64,000 nucleotides of DNA from NCBI GenBank assembly GCA_947476745.1, contig CANJRG010000017.1, positions 1 to 64,000 of the forward strand, given 5' to 3'. This stretch comes from Acidimicrobiia bacterium (GTDB lineage: Bacteria; Actinomycetota; Acidimicrobiia; Acidimicrobiales; CAIXPF01). A model generated the notes under the pieces. The model had not been told where the DNA came from, made no database searches, and saw nothing but the letters and a program-made list of their open reading frames with translations. The position numbers and the translations under genes were made by a program. Positions 8,284-15,990 of this stretch are shown in pieces. How positions within the stretch are numbered: position 1 is the stretch's first letter; each line of letters opens with the position of its first letter.

Positions 8284-9612
8284 TCAGGACAGCGCTGGGC
8301 GCGTGGCGCCTGGGGCGGCATCCACCGACTCGCTGTCCGGCGGATCGTCGAGGTGGGCCAGTAGCGCCGGCCGCACCGAAAGGAACAGGGCGAACGCCAG
8401 CAGGACGGCTCCTGCGCCACCGACAGTGACGCGTGGGCCGAACCACTCCGCAAATTGGCCCTGGATCAGGCCGCCGATCGCATAAGCCAGGGTGAACGAC
8501 ATCGTCCGACAGGCCAGGACCCGGCCCCGCATCGAATCGGCAACGATGATCTGGACCGCGGTGTTCGTGGCGGAGATGACGGCCAGGAAGCCGGCACCGG
8601 CGAAGAGCAACGCGATGAAGCCGACGATGAAGTTGCCGGACACCCCGAAAACCAGGACCGCAGCGCCATACAGGGGGAAGGCGACCCGGGTGACCGTGGC
8701 GCGGGGCATGACCGTGTCCCAGCCCGACACGAGCGGCGCCGCGACGAGCGCACCGATGCCCATGGCCGCAGCGAGCAGGCCGTACTGGAGGTTGCCTACG
8801 TGGTAGACGGATTGGGCGAACACCACGGCGAACTGCACGATGGGGTAGCCGAGGAAGGCGATCCCGATGGCGGTCATGATGCCGATCATGATCCCGGGAC
8901 GGCGGGCGGCGTAGCGCACCGCAGCGGCGAACTGGGTCATCACGCCGCCCGGGGCCGCAGCGCGCGGCACGAACGCCGGTAGACGCACCATGCTCAACGC
9001 GAGCAGCACACACAGATAGCTCATGGCGTTGAACAGGAAAGCGCTCGACGGTCCGAGCTTGTAGAGCACGAGACCGGCGAGGCCTGAGCCGATCGCCCGT
9101 GCTGCGTTGAACTGCAGGGAGTTCAGCGTGATCGCCGACAACAGGTCTTCCCGGGGGACGAGCGCGGGGACGAACGCCTGCCAGCTCGGAGTGTTGAGGC
9201 CGTTGAGGGTACCGCTGACGGCCACCAGCCCGAGGATCGCGGTCGGGGACGCCATGCCGGCGATCCACATCAGCCACATGGCGATCGCCGAGACGCCGAG
9301 GAGGGTCTGGGTGATGACGAGGAAGCGTCGTCGGTCGAGGCGGTCTGCCAGCGAACCGCCCAGCGGGCCGAACAGCACGCTGGGGATGAACTGGGCAAAG
9401 GTGGCGAGCCCGACCCAGGCTTCGCTGTGGGTGAGCTGGTAGAGGACGTAAGGGACCGTCGCATTCTGGATCCAGGTGCCGCTGTTGGAGATCAGCGCGC
9501 CCGTCCAGAACAGGGCGAAGTTCCGGTGGCGCAAGGCCCGGACCGAATGGCGGATGCCGGTTGCACCAGCTTGCTGTTCGCCTTCTGACGAACCGGTGCC
9601 CGACGATCCCAT
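8284..9612 (-). CDS. MFS transporter (MFS_3 / enterobactin-exporter-like)
   Basis: An integral membrane protein of about 442 residues with around 12 hydrophobic segments. HSVRALRHRNFALFWTGALI at the N-terminus and LGGSLADRLDRRRFL after the second helix are typical of the MFS_3 drug/siderophore exporter group. A GTG (9615) and ATG (9612) are adjacent; ATG is used here. It is divergent from the AlkB-like gene, and the 33-bp palindrome at 9674-9706 sits between them, so the operator could control either or both. The substrate is unknown. Confidence 0.88.
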   Translation of the reverse strand: MGSSGTGSSEGEQQAGATGIRHSVRALRHRNFALFWTGALISNSGTWIQNATVPYVLYQLTHSEAWVGLATFAQFIPSVLFGPLGGSLADRLDRRRFLVITQTLLGVSAIAMWLMWIAGMASPTAILGLVAVSGTLNGLNTPSWQAFVPALVPREDLLSAITLNSLQFNAARAIGSGLAGLVLYKLGPSSAFLFNAMSYLCVLLALSMVRLPAFVPRAAAPGGVMTQFAAAVRYAARRPGIMIGIMTAIGIAFLGYPIVQFAVVFAQSVYHVGNLQYGLLAAAMGIGALVAAPLVSGWDTVMPRATVTRVAFPLYGAAVLVFGVSGNFIVGFIALLFAGAGFLAVISATNTAVQIIVADSMRGRVLACRTMSFTLAYAIGGLIQGQFAEWFGPRVTVGGAGAVLLAFALFLSVRPALLAHLDDPPDSESVDAAPGATRPALS

Positions 9613-9673
9613 CACCCCGGAGGTTATCGGGTGGCGTTGGCCGGGCGTGTCAGCCGGGTCGCTCTACCAGAAC

Positions 9674-9706
9674 ATCGAACATATGTTTTGCAAACATATG
9701 TTCGAT
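9674..9706. promoter_or_regulatory. 33-bp palindromic operator, two AACATATGTT sites (SOS-box-like)
   Basis: Two perfect 15-base arms separated by TGC lie between the divergent MFS and AlkB-like genes, ending 16 bases before the AlkB ATG. Each arm contains the palindrome AACATATGTT, repeated at a 15-bp interval. The outer halves read TCGAAC-N4-GTT and AAC-N4-GTTCGA, close to the actinobacterial LexA box TCGAAC-N4-GTTCGA. A LexA role fits the DNA-repair gene next to it; a TetR-family operator for the exporter is the main alternative. Confidence 0.75.
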
Positions 9707-9722
9707 AAATTAGGTTGACGCC

Positions 9723-10610
9723 ATGACGGTGCAGGCGCCACCGGGGCTGATGCAGCTCGACCTGATCGACCCGGGGACGATGTCGTTGTTCGGGCGGGGC
9801 GAGCCCATCGGTGACGGCACGTTCGCCGGTTTGCATCGCCTGCAGCTCAGCGATCGGAGCTGGCTCGATCACCAGGAGGGGTGGCTCGCCGGTTCCGAGG
9901 AGTTGCTTGTTGCCTTGCTGCGTGCCGTGCCCTGGCAGCAACACCGACGTCGGATGTACGAGCGCGTGGTTGACGAGCCCCGGCTGTCGGTGTGGTACCC
10001 GGCCGGGGTGACGTGGCCCCATCCGGTGCTCGCCGGTGTGTCGGCGTTGCTGTCGGCGCGCTACGGACGGCCGCTCGAGCGCCTGAGCATGAACCTGTAC
10101 CGAAACGGCGCCGACAGCGTCGCCTGGCACGGCGACCGGCTGTGGCGCCACGATCCGGAGCCGCCGGTCGCGATCGTCTCGTTGGGTTCCCCTCGTCCCT
10201 TCCTGATCAGGCCCAAGGGGGGAGGGCCGTCCCGCTCCTTCTCGCTCGGGTGGGGGGATCTGCTCGTCATGGGGGGACGCTGCCAGCAGGAGTTCGACCA
10301 TGCCGTGCCGAAAGTGTCCCGCGCCGACGTGCGGCTGAGCGTCATGTATCGGCCCAGGGATGAGCGCTGGGTGCAGCGGACCGCGGCCACGAGCCGCGCT
10401 GCGTACCCGCGCCTGGCACATTGGCAGGCCGCGGGGGCGGCAGGCGCGGGCTCAGATCCCGTCGGGTGCGGAAGTGGCATCGGCTGCCGCGAGTGCAGAG
10501 GCGACGAGATCGAGACCTTGCTCGACGGTGGTGATACGCCCGTCGAGCTGTGCTTCGAAGCACAGCTCGAGCAACGGCTTGAACGTCGGTCCGGGCTGCA
10601 GGCCGAGTGA
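9723..10610 (+). CDS. alkB: AlkB-family 2-oxoglutarate/Fe(II) dioxygenase (DNA/RNA demethylase)
   Basis: A 295-residue protein whose first 215 residues match AlkB-type dealkylases, which remove N-methyl lesions from nucleic-acid bases using Fe(II), O2 and 2-oxoglutarate. The iron ligands are visible as H136-x-D138 (AWHGDRL) and H193 (FDHAVPK), with the 2-oxoglutarate arginines R204 and R210 (RLSVMYR). NLYRNGADSVAWHGD is the typical substrate-loop context. The final 80 residues have no AlkB similarity and overlap by 159 bp the 3' end of the oppositely oriented nucleotidyltransferase gene, so they may be a readthrough tail. A palindromic operator just upstream suggests damage-inducible control. 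Confidence 0.88.
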   Translation: MTVQAPPGLMQLDLIDPGTMSLFGRGEPIGDGTFAGLHRLQLSDRSWLDHQEGWLAGSEELLVALLRAVPWQQHRRRMYERVVDEPRLSVWYPAGVTWPHPVLAGVSALLSARYGRPLERLSMNLYRNGADSVAWHGDRLWRHDPEPPVAIVSLGSPRPFLIRPKGGGPSRSFSLGWGDLLVMGGRCQQEFDHAVPKVSRADVRLSVMYRPRDERWVQRTAATSRAAYPRLAHWQAAGAAGAGSDPVGCGSGIGCRECRGDEIETLLDGGDTPVELCFEAQLEQRLERRSGLQAE

Positions 10611-11861
10611 CAGGAGATGACGGCCGAGGACCAGTGGTTGCGGTGGTGCGTCCATGACCTCGAGTTCGGTGGCGAGGTCCATCAGCCAGCGGGCCGCCGG
10701 GAAGTCGTCGCGGGGACTGGGAGGCCGGCCGTCGCGGTCCGCTCCGGCGACGCGCAACAGGCGATCGAGTCGCCCGACGCGTCGGGCCAGACGCCGCACC
10801 GCCGCGGCCCCGGCACCCTGTTGATGCAACTGGTCGGGCTTGAGGTGATCGGCCACCAGGGGCACTACCTCGTCGGCCAGTCGGTGCTGGTTGGTGAGCC
10901 GGGCCAGGAACGACCGAGTCGGTTCGAGGCCGGCCTCCTCGTGGCCCGGCGATCGCCAGCGGCCCTCGAGCCACGCGGTGGTCGCCGGCTTGCCGAGATC
11001 GTGGCAGAGGCAGGCGAGTCCCACGACGAGGTCCTCCCATTCATCGCCGACCCGACGCTCGGCGAACACGTCCATCACATGGCCGGTGTGGACCCAGACA
11101 TCCCCTTCGGGATGCCACTGGGGATCCTGCGGGCAACCGCGCAGGGCGTCGAGTTCGGGGGTGTGGGCGAGCCAGCCGGTGTCCTCGAGAAAGCGCAGCC
11201 CGTCGCCGATGCGCAGCCCGGCGAGCAGCAGCTTGCGCCACTCGTCGAACAGTCGCTCTGCGGCGAGCCCCTCGGGTTCGATCGTGCGGCACAACGCCAC
11301 GGTGTCCGCAGCCGGGGTCAGCCCGAAGCGGGCGATGAACTGCATGCCGCGCAGCACCCGCAACGGATCCTCGGCGAACTGGTCGCTGGTGTGGCGCAGT
11401 ATGCCGCGTCGCAGATCCTCTAAGCCCCCGTAGGGGTCGATCACCGCCCCGGTGAGCGGGTTCCAGGCGACGGCGTTGATGGTGAAGTCCCGGCGTGCTG
11501 CCGCTTCGGCGGGGTCGAGACCGGGGTCGGCATCCACCACGAAGCCGCGATGGCCGTGGCCGACCTTGCGTTCCCGTCGGGGAACCGACACGTCGATTGG
11601 CAGACCGTGCACCTTGAGCACCCCGAAGCTGGCGCCCACCAGGCTGAACGGGGCAATGCGGCCGAGGAGCGCCTGGAGGTGGTCGACGGGGACCCCGAAC
11701 ACCTCGATGTCGACATCGGCAATGGCGCGGCCGAGCGCGGCGTCCCGAACGCAACCGCCGACCAGGTGGGCAACGCCACCCTCGTCCTGCACGGCCCGGC
11801 ACACTGCCCGGGTGGCGCGGTCCACCCGTGGGTCAGTGATGGGCACGTGCAGCGTGGTCAT
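10452..11861 (-). CDS. CCA-adding enzyme / poly(A) polymerase family nucleotidyltransferase with HD domain
   Basis: A 469-residue class II nucleotidyltransferase. The head has LVGGCVRD near residue 33 and the metal-binding D49-x-D51 (IADVDIEVFG), followed by RRDFTINAVAWNP and the RNA-binding PLRVLRGMQFIARFG. A C-terminal HD phosphohydrolase domain has HTGHVMDVF and CHDLGKP. The family adds or repairs tRNA 3'-CCA ends. Start ATG at 11861 (MTTLHVPITDP) is chosen; the open frame continues upstream through tandem repeats and the SDR gene antisense of meaning. The last 159 bases are shared, on the opposite strand, with the end of the AlkB-like gene and include a 28-bp perfect palindrome. CCA versus poly(A) specificity is not resolved. 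Confidence 0.85.
   Translation of the reverse strand: MTTLHVPITDPRVDRATRAVCRAVQDEGGVAHLVGGCVRDAALGRAIADVDIEVFGVPVDHLQALLGRIAPFSLVGASFGVLKVHGLPIDVSVPRRERKVGHGHRGFVVDADPGLDPAEAAARRDFTINAVAWNPLTGAVIDPYGGLEDLRRGILRHTSDQFAEDPLRVLRGMQFIARFGLTPAADTVALCRTIEPEGLAAERLFDEWRKLLLAGLRIGDGLRFLEDTGWLAHTPELDALRGCPQDPQWHPEGDVWVHTGHVMDVFAERRVGDEWEDLVVGLACLCHDLGKPATTAWLEGRWRSPGHEEAGLEPTRSFLARLTNQHRLADEVVPLVADHLKPDQLHQQGAGAAAVRRLARRVGRLDRLLRVAGADRDGRPPSPRDDFPAARWLMDLATELEVMDAPPQPLVLGRHLLSLGLQPGPTFKPLLELCFEAQLDGRITTVEQGLDLVASALAAADATSAPDGI
10543..10570. repeat. 28-bp perfect palindrome in a convergent overlap
   Basis: Two 14-base arms (TCGAGCTGTGCTTC and its complement) with no spacer. It lies where the AlkB-like and nucleotidyltransferase genes overlap tail to tail, so both strands encode the same peptide ELCFEAQL. 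No T-tract follows in either direction. Confidence 0.9.
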
Positions 11862-11898
11862 GGACAGCTCGGCGGGGCGGCGCGGTGGGAGGCGGGAC

Positions 11899-11990
11899 GT
11901 TGGAGCGTTGGCGTTGGAGCGTTGGCGTTGGAGCGTTGGCGTTGGAGCGTTGGCGTTGGGCCGTGGGCCGTGGGCCGTGGGCCGTGGGCC
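11899..11990. repeat. Intergenic tandem repeats: 14 bp x4 then 7 bp x4
   Basis: Four perfect copies of GTTGGAGCGTTGGC (11899-11954) are followed by a GTTGGGCC transition and four copies of GTGGGCC (11963-11990). They fill most of the 149-bp gap between the SDR gene and the nucleotidyltransferase gene, immediately 5' of the latter, where a promoter or leader would be. The periods are not multiples of three, which agrees with a noncoding location. Confidence 0.93.
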
Positions 11991-12010
11991 CGCCGGCACG
12001 GTTACGCTAG

Positions 12011-12856
12011 CTACTGGTCGGCGAAGGTGTGCGGTGGGTTCGAGAGTTCGTTCAGCGAGTCGTTGCGCTCGCGCACCACCGCCAGCAACTCCGGATGGGT
12101 CACCACCCAGAAATGGTTCCCGTAGACCGCACGGAGCACGGCGTCGGCGACCTGTCCCGGGTCCATCCCGCTCGCCACCCCTTCGGCCACCCCGGCATTG
12201 CGACTGCGGGCGTCGCCGCCGGGCCGTTGCTCGCGCTGCAGGTGGCCGGGCCGATTGCGCTGGGACGACGCAATGTTGGTGGCGACGTACCCGGGGCACA
12301 ATACGGAGACCCCGACGTTGGAACCGGCTTGCGCCAGCTCGTGGAACAAGGTTTCGCTGATGCCGACCACCGCGAACTTCGACGCGTTGTAGGGGCCGAG
12401 GCCCGGCCCGGCGACCAAACCGGCGACCGAGGCCGTGTTGACGATGTGGCCTTCTGCGCCGTTCGCCTCGAGAATCGGCAGGAACGCGGTGATGCCGTGG
12501 ATGACGCCCCACAGGTTCACCCCGAGCACCCACTGCCAGTCCACCAGCTGGCTTCGGCTGATCAGCCCACCGCCACCGACCCCGGCGTTGTTGCACAGGA
12601 CGTGGCAGGTGCCGAATCGTTCGATGGTGGCCTCGGCCAGCGCGGCGACGGACTCGAACAGACTGACGTCGGTGACCACCTCGAACGCCTCGGCGCCCTC
12701 GTCGCGGACGAGAGCGGCCGCTTCGTTCAGCGAATCGGCCTCGATATCCGCCAGGACGATGTTGGCGCCCTCGCGAGCGAAGCGCAGCGCCATGGCCCGG
12801 CCGATGCCGGATGCGGCGCCGGTGACGACCGCAGTGGAACCCCGTAGCGACTGCAT
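12011..12856 (-). CDS. Short-chain dehydrogenase/reductase
   Basis: A 281-residue classical SDR. The cofactor motif TGAASGIG (residues 12-19), structural NNAG (89-92) and catalytic S143, Y156 and K160 (YNASK) are all present, so it should be an active NAD(P)-dependent alcohol or keto dehydrogenase. LADIEAD after the second strand suggests preference for NAD(H) over NADPH, an inference from the acidic residue. It is followed at a 149-bp repeat-filled gap by the nucleotidyltransferase gene and preceded by 3 bases by the 2-hydroxyacyl-CoA lyase-like gene, so the latter two are likely one operon. The substrate is unknown, but an aldehyde or hydroxyacyl product of the lyase is an obvious candidate. 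Confidence 0.9.
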   Translation of the reverse strand: MQSLRGSTAVVTGAASGIGRAMALRFAREGANIVLADIEADSLNEAAALVRDEGAEAFEVVTDVSLFESVAALAEATIERFGTCHVLCNNAGVGGGGLISRSQLVDWQWVLGVNLWGVIHGITAFLPILEANGAEGHIVNTASVAGLVAGPGLGPYNASKFAVVGISETLFHELAQAGSNVGVSVLCPGYVATNIASSQRNRPGHLQREQRPGGDARSRNAGVAEGVASGMDPGQVADAVLRAVYGNHFWVVTHPELLAVVRERNDSLNELSNPPHTFADQ

Positions 12857-12859
12857 CGC

Positions 12860-14512
12860 TCAGCTCTTCCAGGCGAACTGTTGCGGCTTGCGGTTGGCCT
12901 TGGCGTCGAGTGTGATGTGTACCAGGGCCGGGCCTCCCCACGCCGCCGCGGCGTCGAGGGCCGGCTTGATCTGCGAGGGTTCGGTGCAATACCAGCCCTT
13001 GCCGCCGAAGGCCTCCATGACCTGCTCGTAACGGGCGCCCGGCAACAACATGTTGGGTGGGACCGGCCGGCCGTCGGGCATGGTTTCGTGGCCGCCGCCG
13101 ATGCCGTTGTTGTTGAGCACGATCACCGTGATGGGCAGGTTGTACCGGCAGATCGTCTCGCACTCCATGCCGGAGAAACCGAACGCCGAGTCGCCCTGCA
13201 CCGCCACCACCCGCTTGCCGGGGTTGGCTACCGCCGCGGCGACGGCGAAGCCGAGGCCGATGCCCATCGTTCCGTAGGAGCCGGCGTCGAGGCGGTGCCG
13301 GGGGTGGGCATTGGCCATCTGGGTGCGCCCGATGTCCATAGTGTTGGCGCCCTCGCCGATGATGATGTCATCGGGAGTGAGGAACTCCTTGATGTCGCGG
13401 AAGGCCCGGTAGTAGTTCGCCGCGCCCTCGTCGGCCGCCACCTGAGGCGCCACTGCGGCCTCGTTCTCGGCGATCTTCTCGGCGATGGCTGCGCGGAACG
13501 GGGTGTTCGGGGCGTAGGTCCACGGCTGGGAGTCCAGTTGCTGCAGGAACTGCTGCATCACCGCCTTGCCGTCGCCGACCATCGCCGCATGGGCGGGGAC
13601 GTTGTGGCTGATCTGGTCCGCGGCGATGTCGACCTGGAGGATCTTGACGTCGGGGTTGAAGCGCGGCGGCAGGCCGTAGTGCAGGATCCAGTTCAGCCGG
13701 GCGCCGAGCAGGAGGATGGCATCGGCCTGCTGCAGGGCCAACGATCGGGCGCCGCCCACCGACAGGGGATGGTCGTCGGGGACGACACCCTTGCCCATGG
13801 GCGTGGCGAGGAATGGCAGCTGCGTGTGGTCGATGAACCGACGGACTTCGCTCTCCGCCCGGGACCAGGCCATGCCCTTGCCCACGATGACCAGCGGGTT
13901 GCGGGCATCCTTGATCGCGTCGAGGGCGGCGGTGACCGAGGCAGGGTCGGCCAGGGACCGGGGCGGGTCGGCCACGGGGGCGACCGTCGGTACCTGGTCC
14001 TCGTCGATGTCGCCCAGGATCACGTCGTCGGGCATGTCCAGGTACGCTGCGCCAGGCCGTCCATACCAAGAGGTACGGATTGCCTGCTCGACGAGGAACG
14101 GGATGCGCTTGGGGGACTCGACCCGCGCCGAGTATTTGCAGTACGGGCGGCACAGCTCGACCTGATGCTCTTCCTGGAAGTCCGCCATGCCGTCACGGTT
14201 CTGGGCCGACGCCCCGCCGATGAGCAGCATGGGCCAGCAGTTCTGCTGGGCGTTGGCCAGGCCCGCGAGCGCATGGATCACGCCAGGTCCGGACACCACC
14301 AGGCACGCCTGCGGCCGGCCGAGCAGGTAGGAGGCAGCCTGCGCGGCGTAGGACGCGGACTGCTCGTTGCGCATCCCGATGAAGGTGATGCCAGCCTTTT
14401 GAGCGGCGAAGGCGATGGGGACGACCGGGAAGCCGACGATGCCGAAGAGATAGTCGACACCCTGCTTCTTCAGCTCTCGGGCCATCAGGGTGGCGCCGTT
14501 GATGGTGGCCAT
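12860..14512 (-). CDS. Thiamine-diphosphate enzyme, 2-hydroxyacyl-CoA lyase / oxalyl-CoA decarboxylase family
   Basis: A 550-residue TPP-dependent enzyme that starts MATINGATL at 14512, preceded by AGGAGC. The conserved cofactor glutamate is E50 (MRNEQSAS); the TPP/Mg2+ motif is GDSAFGFSGMECETICRYNL with LNNNGIGGG downstream. GDSAFGFSGMExETICRYNLP is the characteristic wording of 2-hydroxyacyl-CoA lyases and oxalyl-CoA decarboxylases, which cleave 2-hydroxyacyl-CoA to formyl-CoA plus aldehyde or decarboxylate oxalyl-CoA. No dedicated formyl-CoA transferase is adjacent, and acyl-CoA dehydrogenase and SDR neighbours favour the lyase (alpha-oxidation) reading. The two activities cannot be separated from motifs alone. 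Confidence 0.88.
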   Translation of the reverse strand: MATINGATLMARELKKQGVDYLFGIVGFPVVPIAFAAQKAGITFIGMRNEQSASYAAQAASYLLGRPQACLVVSGPGVIHALAGLANAQQNCWPMLLIGGASAQNRDGMADFQEEHQVELCRPYCKYSARVESPKRIPFLVEQAIRTSWYGRPGAAYLDMPDDVILGDIDEDQVPTVAPVADPPRSLADPASVTAALDAIKDARNPLVIVGKGMAWSRAESEVRRFIDHTQLPFLATPMGKGVVPDDHPLSVGGARSLALQQADAILLLGARLNWILHYGLPPRFNPDVKILQVDIAADQISHNVPAHAAMVGDGKAVMQQFLQQLDSQPWTYAPNTPFRAAIAEKIAENEAAVAPQVAADEGAANYYRAFRDIKEFLTPDDIIIGEGANTMDIGRTQMANAHPRHRLDAGSYGTMGIGLGFAVAAAVANPGKRVVAVQGDSAFGFSGMECETICRYNLPITVIVLNNNGIGGGHETMPDGRPVPPNMLLPGARYEQVMEAFGGKGWYCTEPSQIKPALDAAAAWGGPALVHITLDAKANRKPQQFAWKS

Positions 14513-14694
14513 GGACTGCTCCTGTTCTGCGCGGACGATGGGGGGGGTGTCGGCGGCATCGGCACCGGCACCGGCACGGACCGGCTCGTTGTCGGGGACA
14601 CTAACGCCCCGCCTCACGACGTGCTTCGCCGCGCCGCGCCACCCGGCGCTGCTCGGGGTGAACGCAGCCGCCGCGGCACAACTACGATGCGGCC

Positions 14695-15936
14695 ATGGAG
14701 CAAGACACCGTTCGTGCCGAGGTCCGCGCCTGGCTCGAGGAGAACTGGGACCCGACCCTCGGCGTGTTCGAGTGGCGCAACAAGCTCGCTGACAGCGGCT
14801 GGGGTTGCGTCACCTGGCCGACCCAGTGGCACGGCAGGGGCCTGGCGGGCTCGCTCGAGGCCGCGGTGCGCGAGGAGTTCAACGCGATGGGCGCCGTCGG
14901 CGTGGCAGCGGGGGTGGGCATGTCACTGGCTGCTCCCACCATCCTCGGCCACGGCTCCGACGACGTGAAGTCCCGGTTCCTGCGCCCGACGCTCACCGGC
15001 GAGATCAAGTGGTGTCAGCTCTTCAGCGAGCCGGGCAGCGGGTCCGACCTGGCAGGGCTGACCACGAAGGCCGAACGTGACGGCGACGAGTGGGTGATCA
15101 GCGGTCAGAAGGTCTGGAACTCCGGCGCTCACAAGGCGGCCTTCGGCATCCTGCTGGCCCGAACCAACTGGGAGGTGCCCAAGCACAAGGGCATCAGCTA
15201 CTTCGCGATCGACATGCGCCAGCCGGGCATCGAGGTCCGGCCGTTGCGACAGTCGAACGGGTATAGCACCTTCAACGAGGTGTTCATGGACGAGGCCCGG
15301 GTGCCTGCCGCCAACCTCATCGGTGACCAGGACAACGGCTGGGCCATCGCTCTGACCACCCTGGCCCACGAGCGAGGCGCGAACACCGCACGCCGGCCGA
15401 AGTTCCGCAACGTCGAGGCGGGTCGTTGCGTCGCAGAGGCGGCCAAGGAGTCCCAGGAGTACTTCGCCACCTACGCGTGGTACCCGCAGCGGGCGGGCCG
15501 GCCCGACCTGGTGTCGCCACAGGTTCACGCCACCGGTCAGGTCGACGACGCCGTGGTGCGGCAGGTGGCCATGACCGTGGCGACCCAGGACCGCCTCAAC
15601 CGCTGGACGGTGCAGCGCAGCGTCGCCGCCCGCAAGGCGGGCCGCCCGCCGGGTCCCGAGGGCTCGTTGGCCAAGCTGAACGGCTCGCTCATGGCCCGGC
15701 TGTGCAACAGGGCCCACAGCGAGATCGTGGGGCCAGCCGGGATGTTGGTCGGTGCCGATGGGCCGCAGAACGGGATGGTCGGCGAGGTGCTGATCTCCAC
15801 CCCGGCGATGTCCATTGCCGGCGGCACCGACGAGATCCAGCACAACATCATCGGCGAGCGGGTGCTGGGCCTGCCCAAGGAGCCCGGCAACGACGGCGAT
15901 CAGGCGTTCCGGGACGTGAAGACGAACCTGCGCTGA
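14695..15936 (+). CDS. Acyl-CoA dehydrogenase
   Basis: A 413-residue FAD-dependent acyl-CoA dehydrogenase of normal length, forming a 2,3-double bond in an acyl-CoA and passing electrons to electron-transfer flavoprotein. The middle beta domain contains LFSEPGSGSDLAGLTTKAER and ISGQKVWNSGA; the C-terminus has GGTDEIQHNIIGERVLGLP, the usual FAD-contact ending. It is transcribed away from the 2-hydroxyacyl-CoA lyase gene; the 182-bp gap between them must hold both promoters. It belongs to the actinobacterial group with an N-terminal VRAWLEENW extension shared with the gene at 31029. Chain-length specificity is not visible. Confidence 0.92.
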   Translation: MEQDTVRAEVRAWLEENWDPTLGVFEWRNKLADSGWGCVTWPTQWHGRGLAGSLEAAVREEFNAMGAVGVAAGVGMSLAAPTILGHGSDDVKSRFLRPTLTGEIKWCQLFSEPGSGSDLAGLTTKAERDGDEWVISGQKVWNSGAHKAAFGILLARTNWEVPKHKGISYFAIDMRQPGIEVRPLRQSNGYSTFNEVFMDEARVPAANLIGDQDNGWAIALTTLAHERGANTARRPKFRNVEAGRCVAEAAKESQEYFATYAWYPQRAGRPDLVSPQVHATGQVDDAVVRQVAMTVATQDRLNRWTVQRSVAARKAGRPPGPEGSLAKLNGSLMARLCNRAHSEIVGPAGMLVGADGPQNGMVGEVLISTPAMSIAGGTDEIQHNIIGERVLGLPKEPGNDGDQAFRDVKTNLR

Positions 15937-15990
15937 CCCTGCGCCCGTCCGGGGCGGAATAGGTGCCGGTCGTCACCTGTTGGTTCCGGC

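Noticed and set aside
12881-14968. A 695-residue plus-strand frame over the thiamine-diphosphate enzyme gene
   Set aside because: Long open antisense frames are expected in very GC-rich DNA; the minus-strand frame carries the complete TPP motifs and family length.
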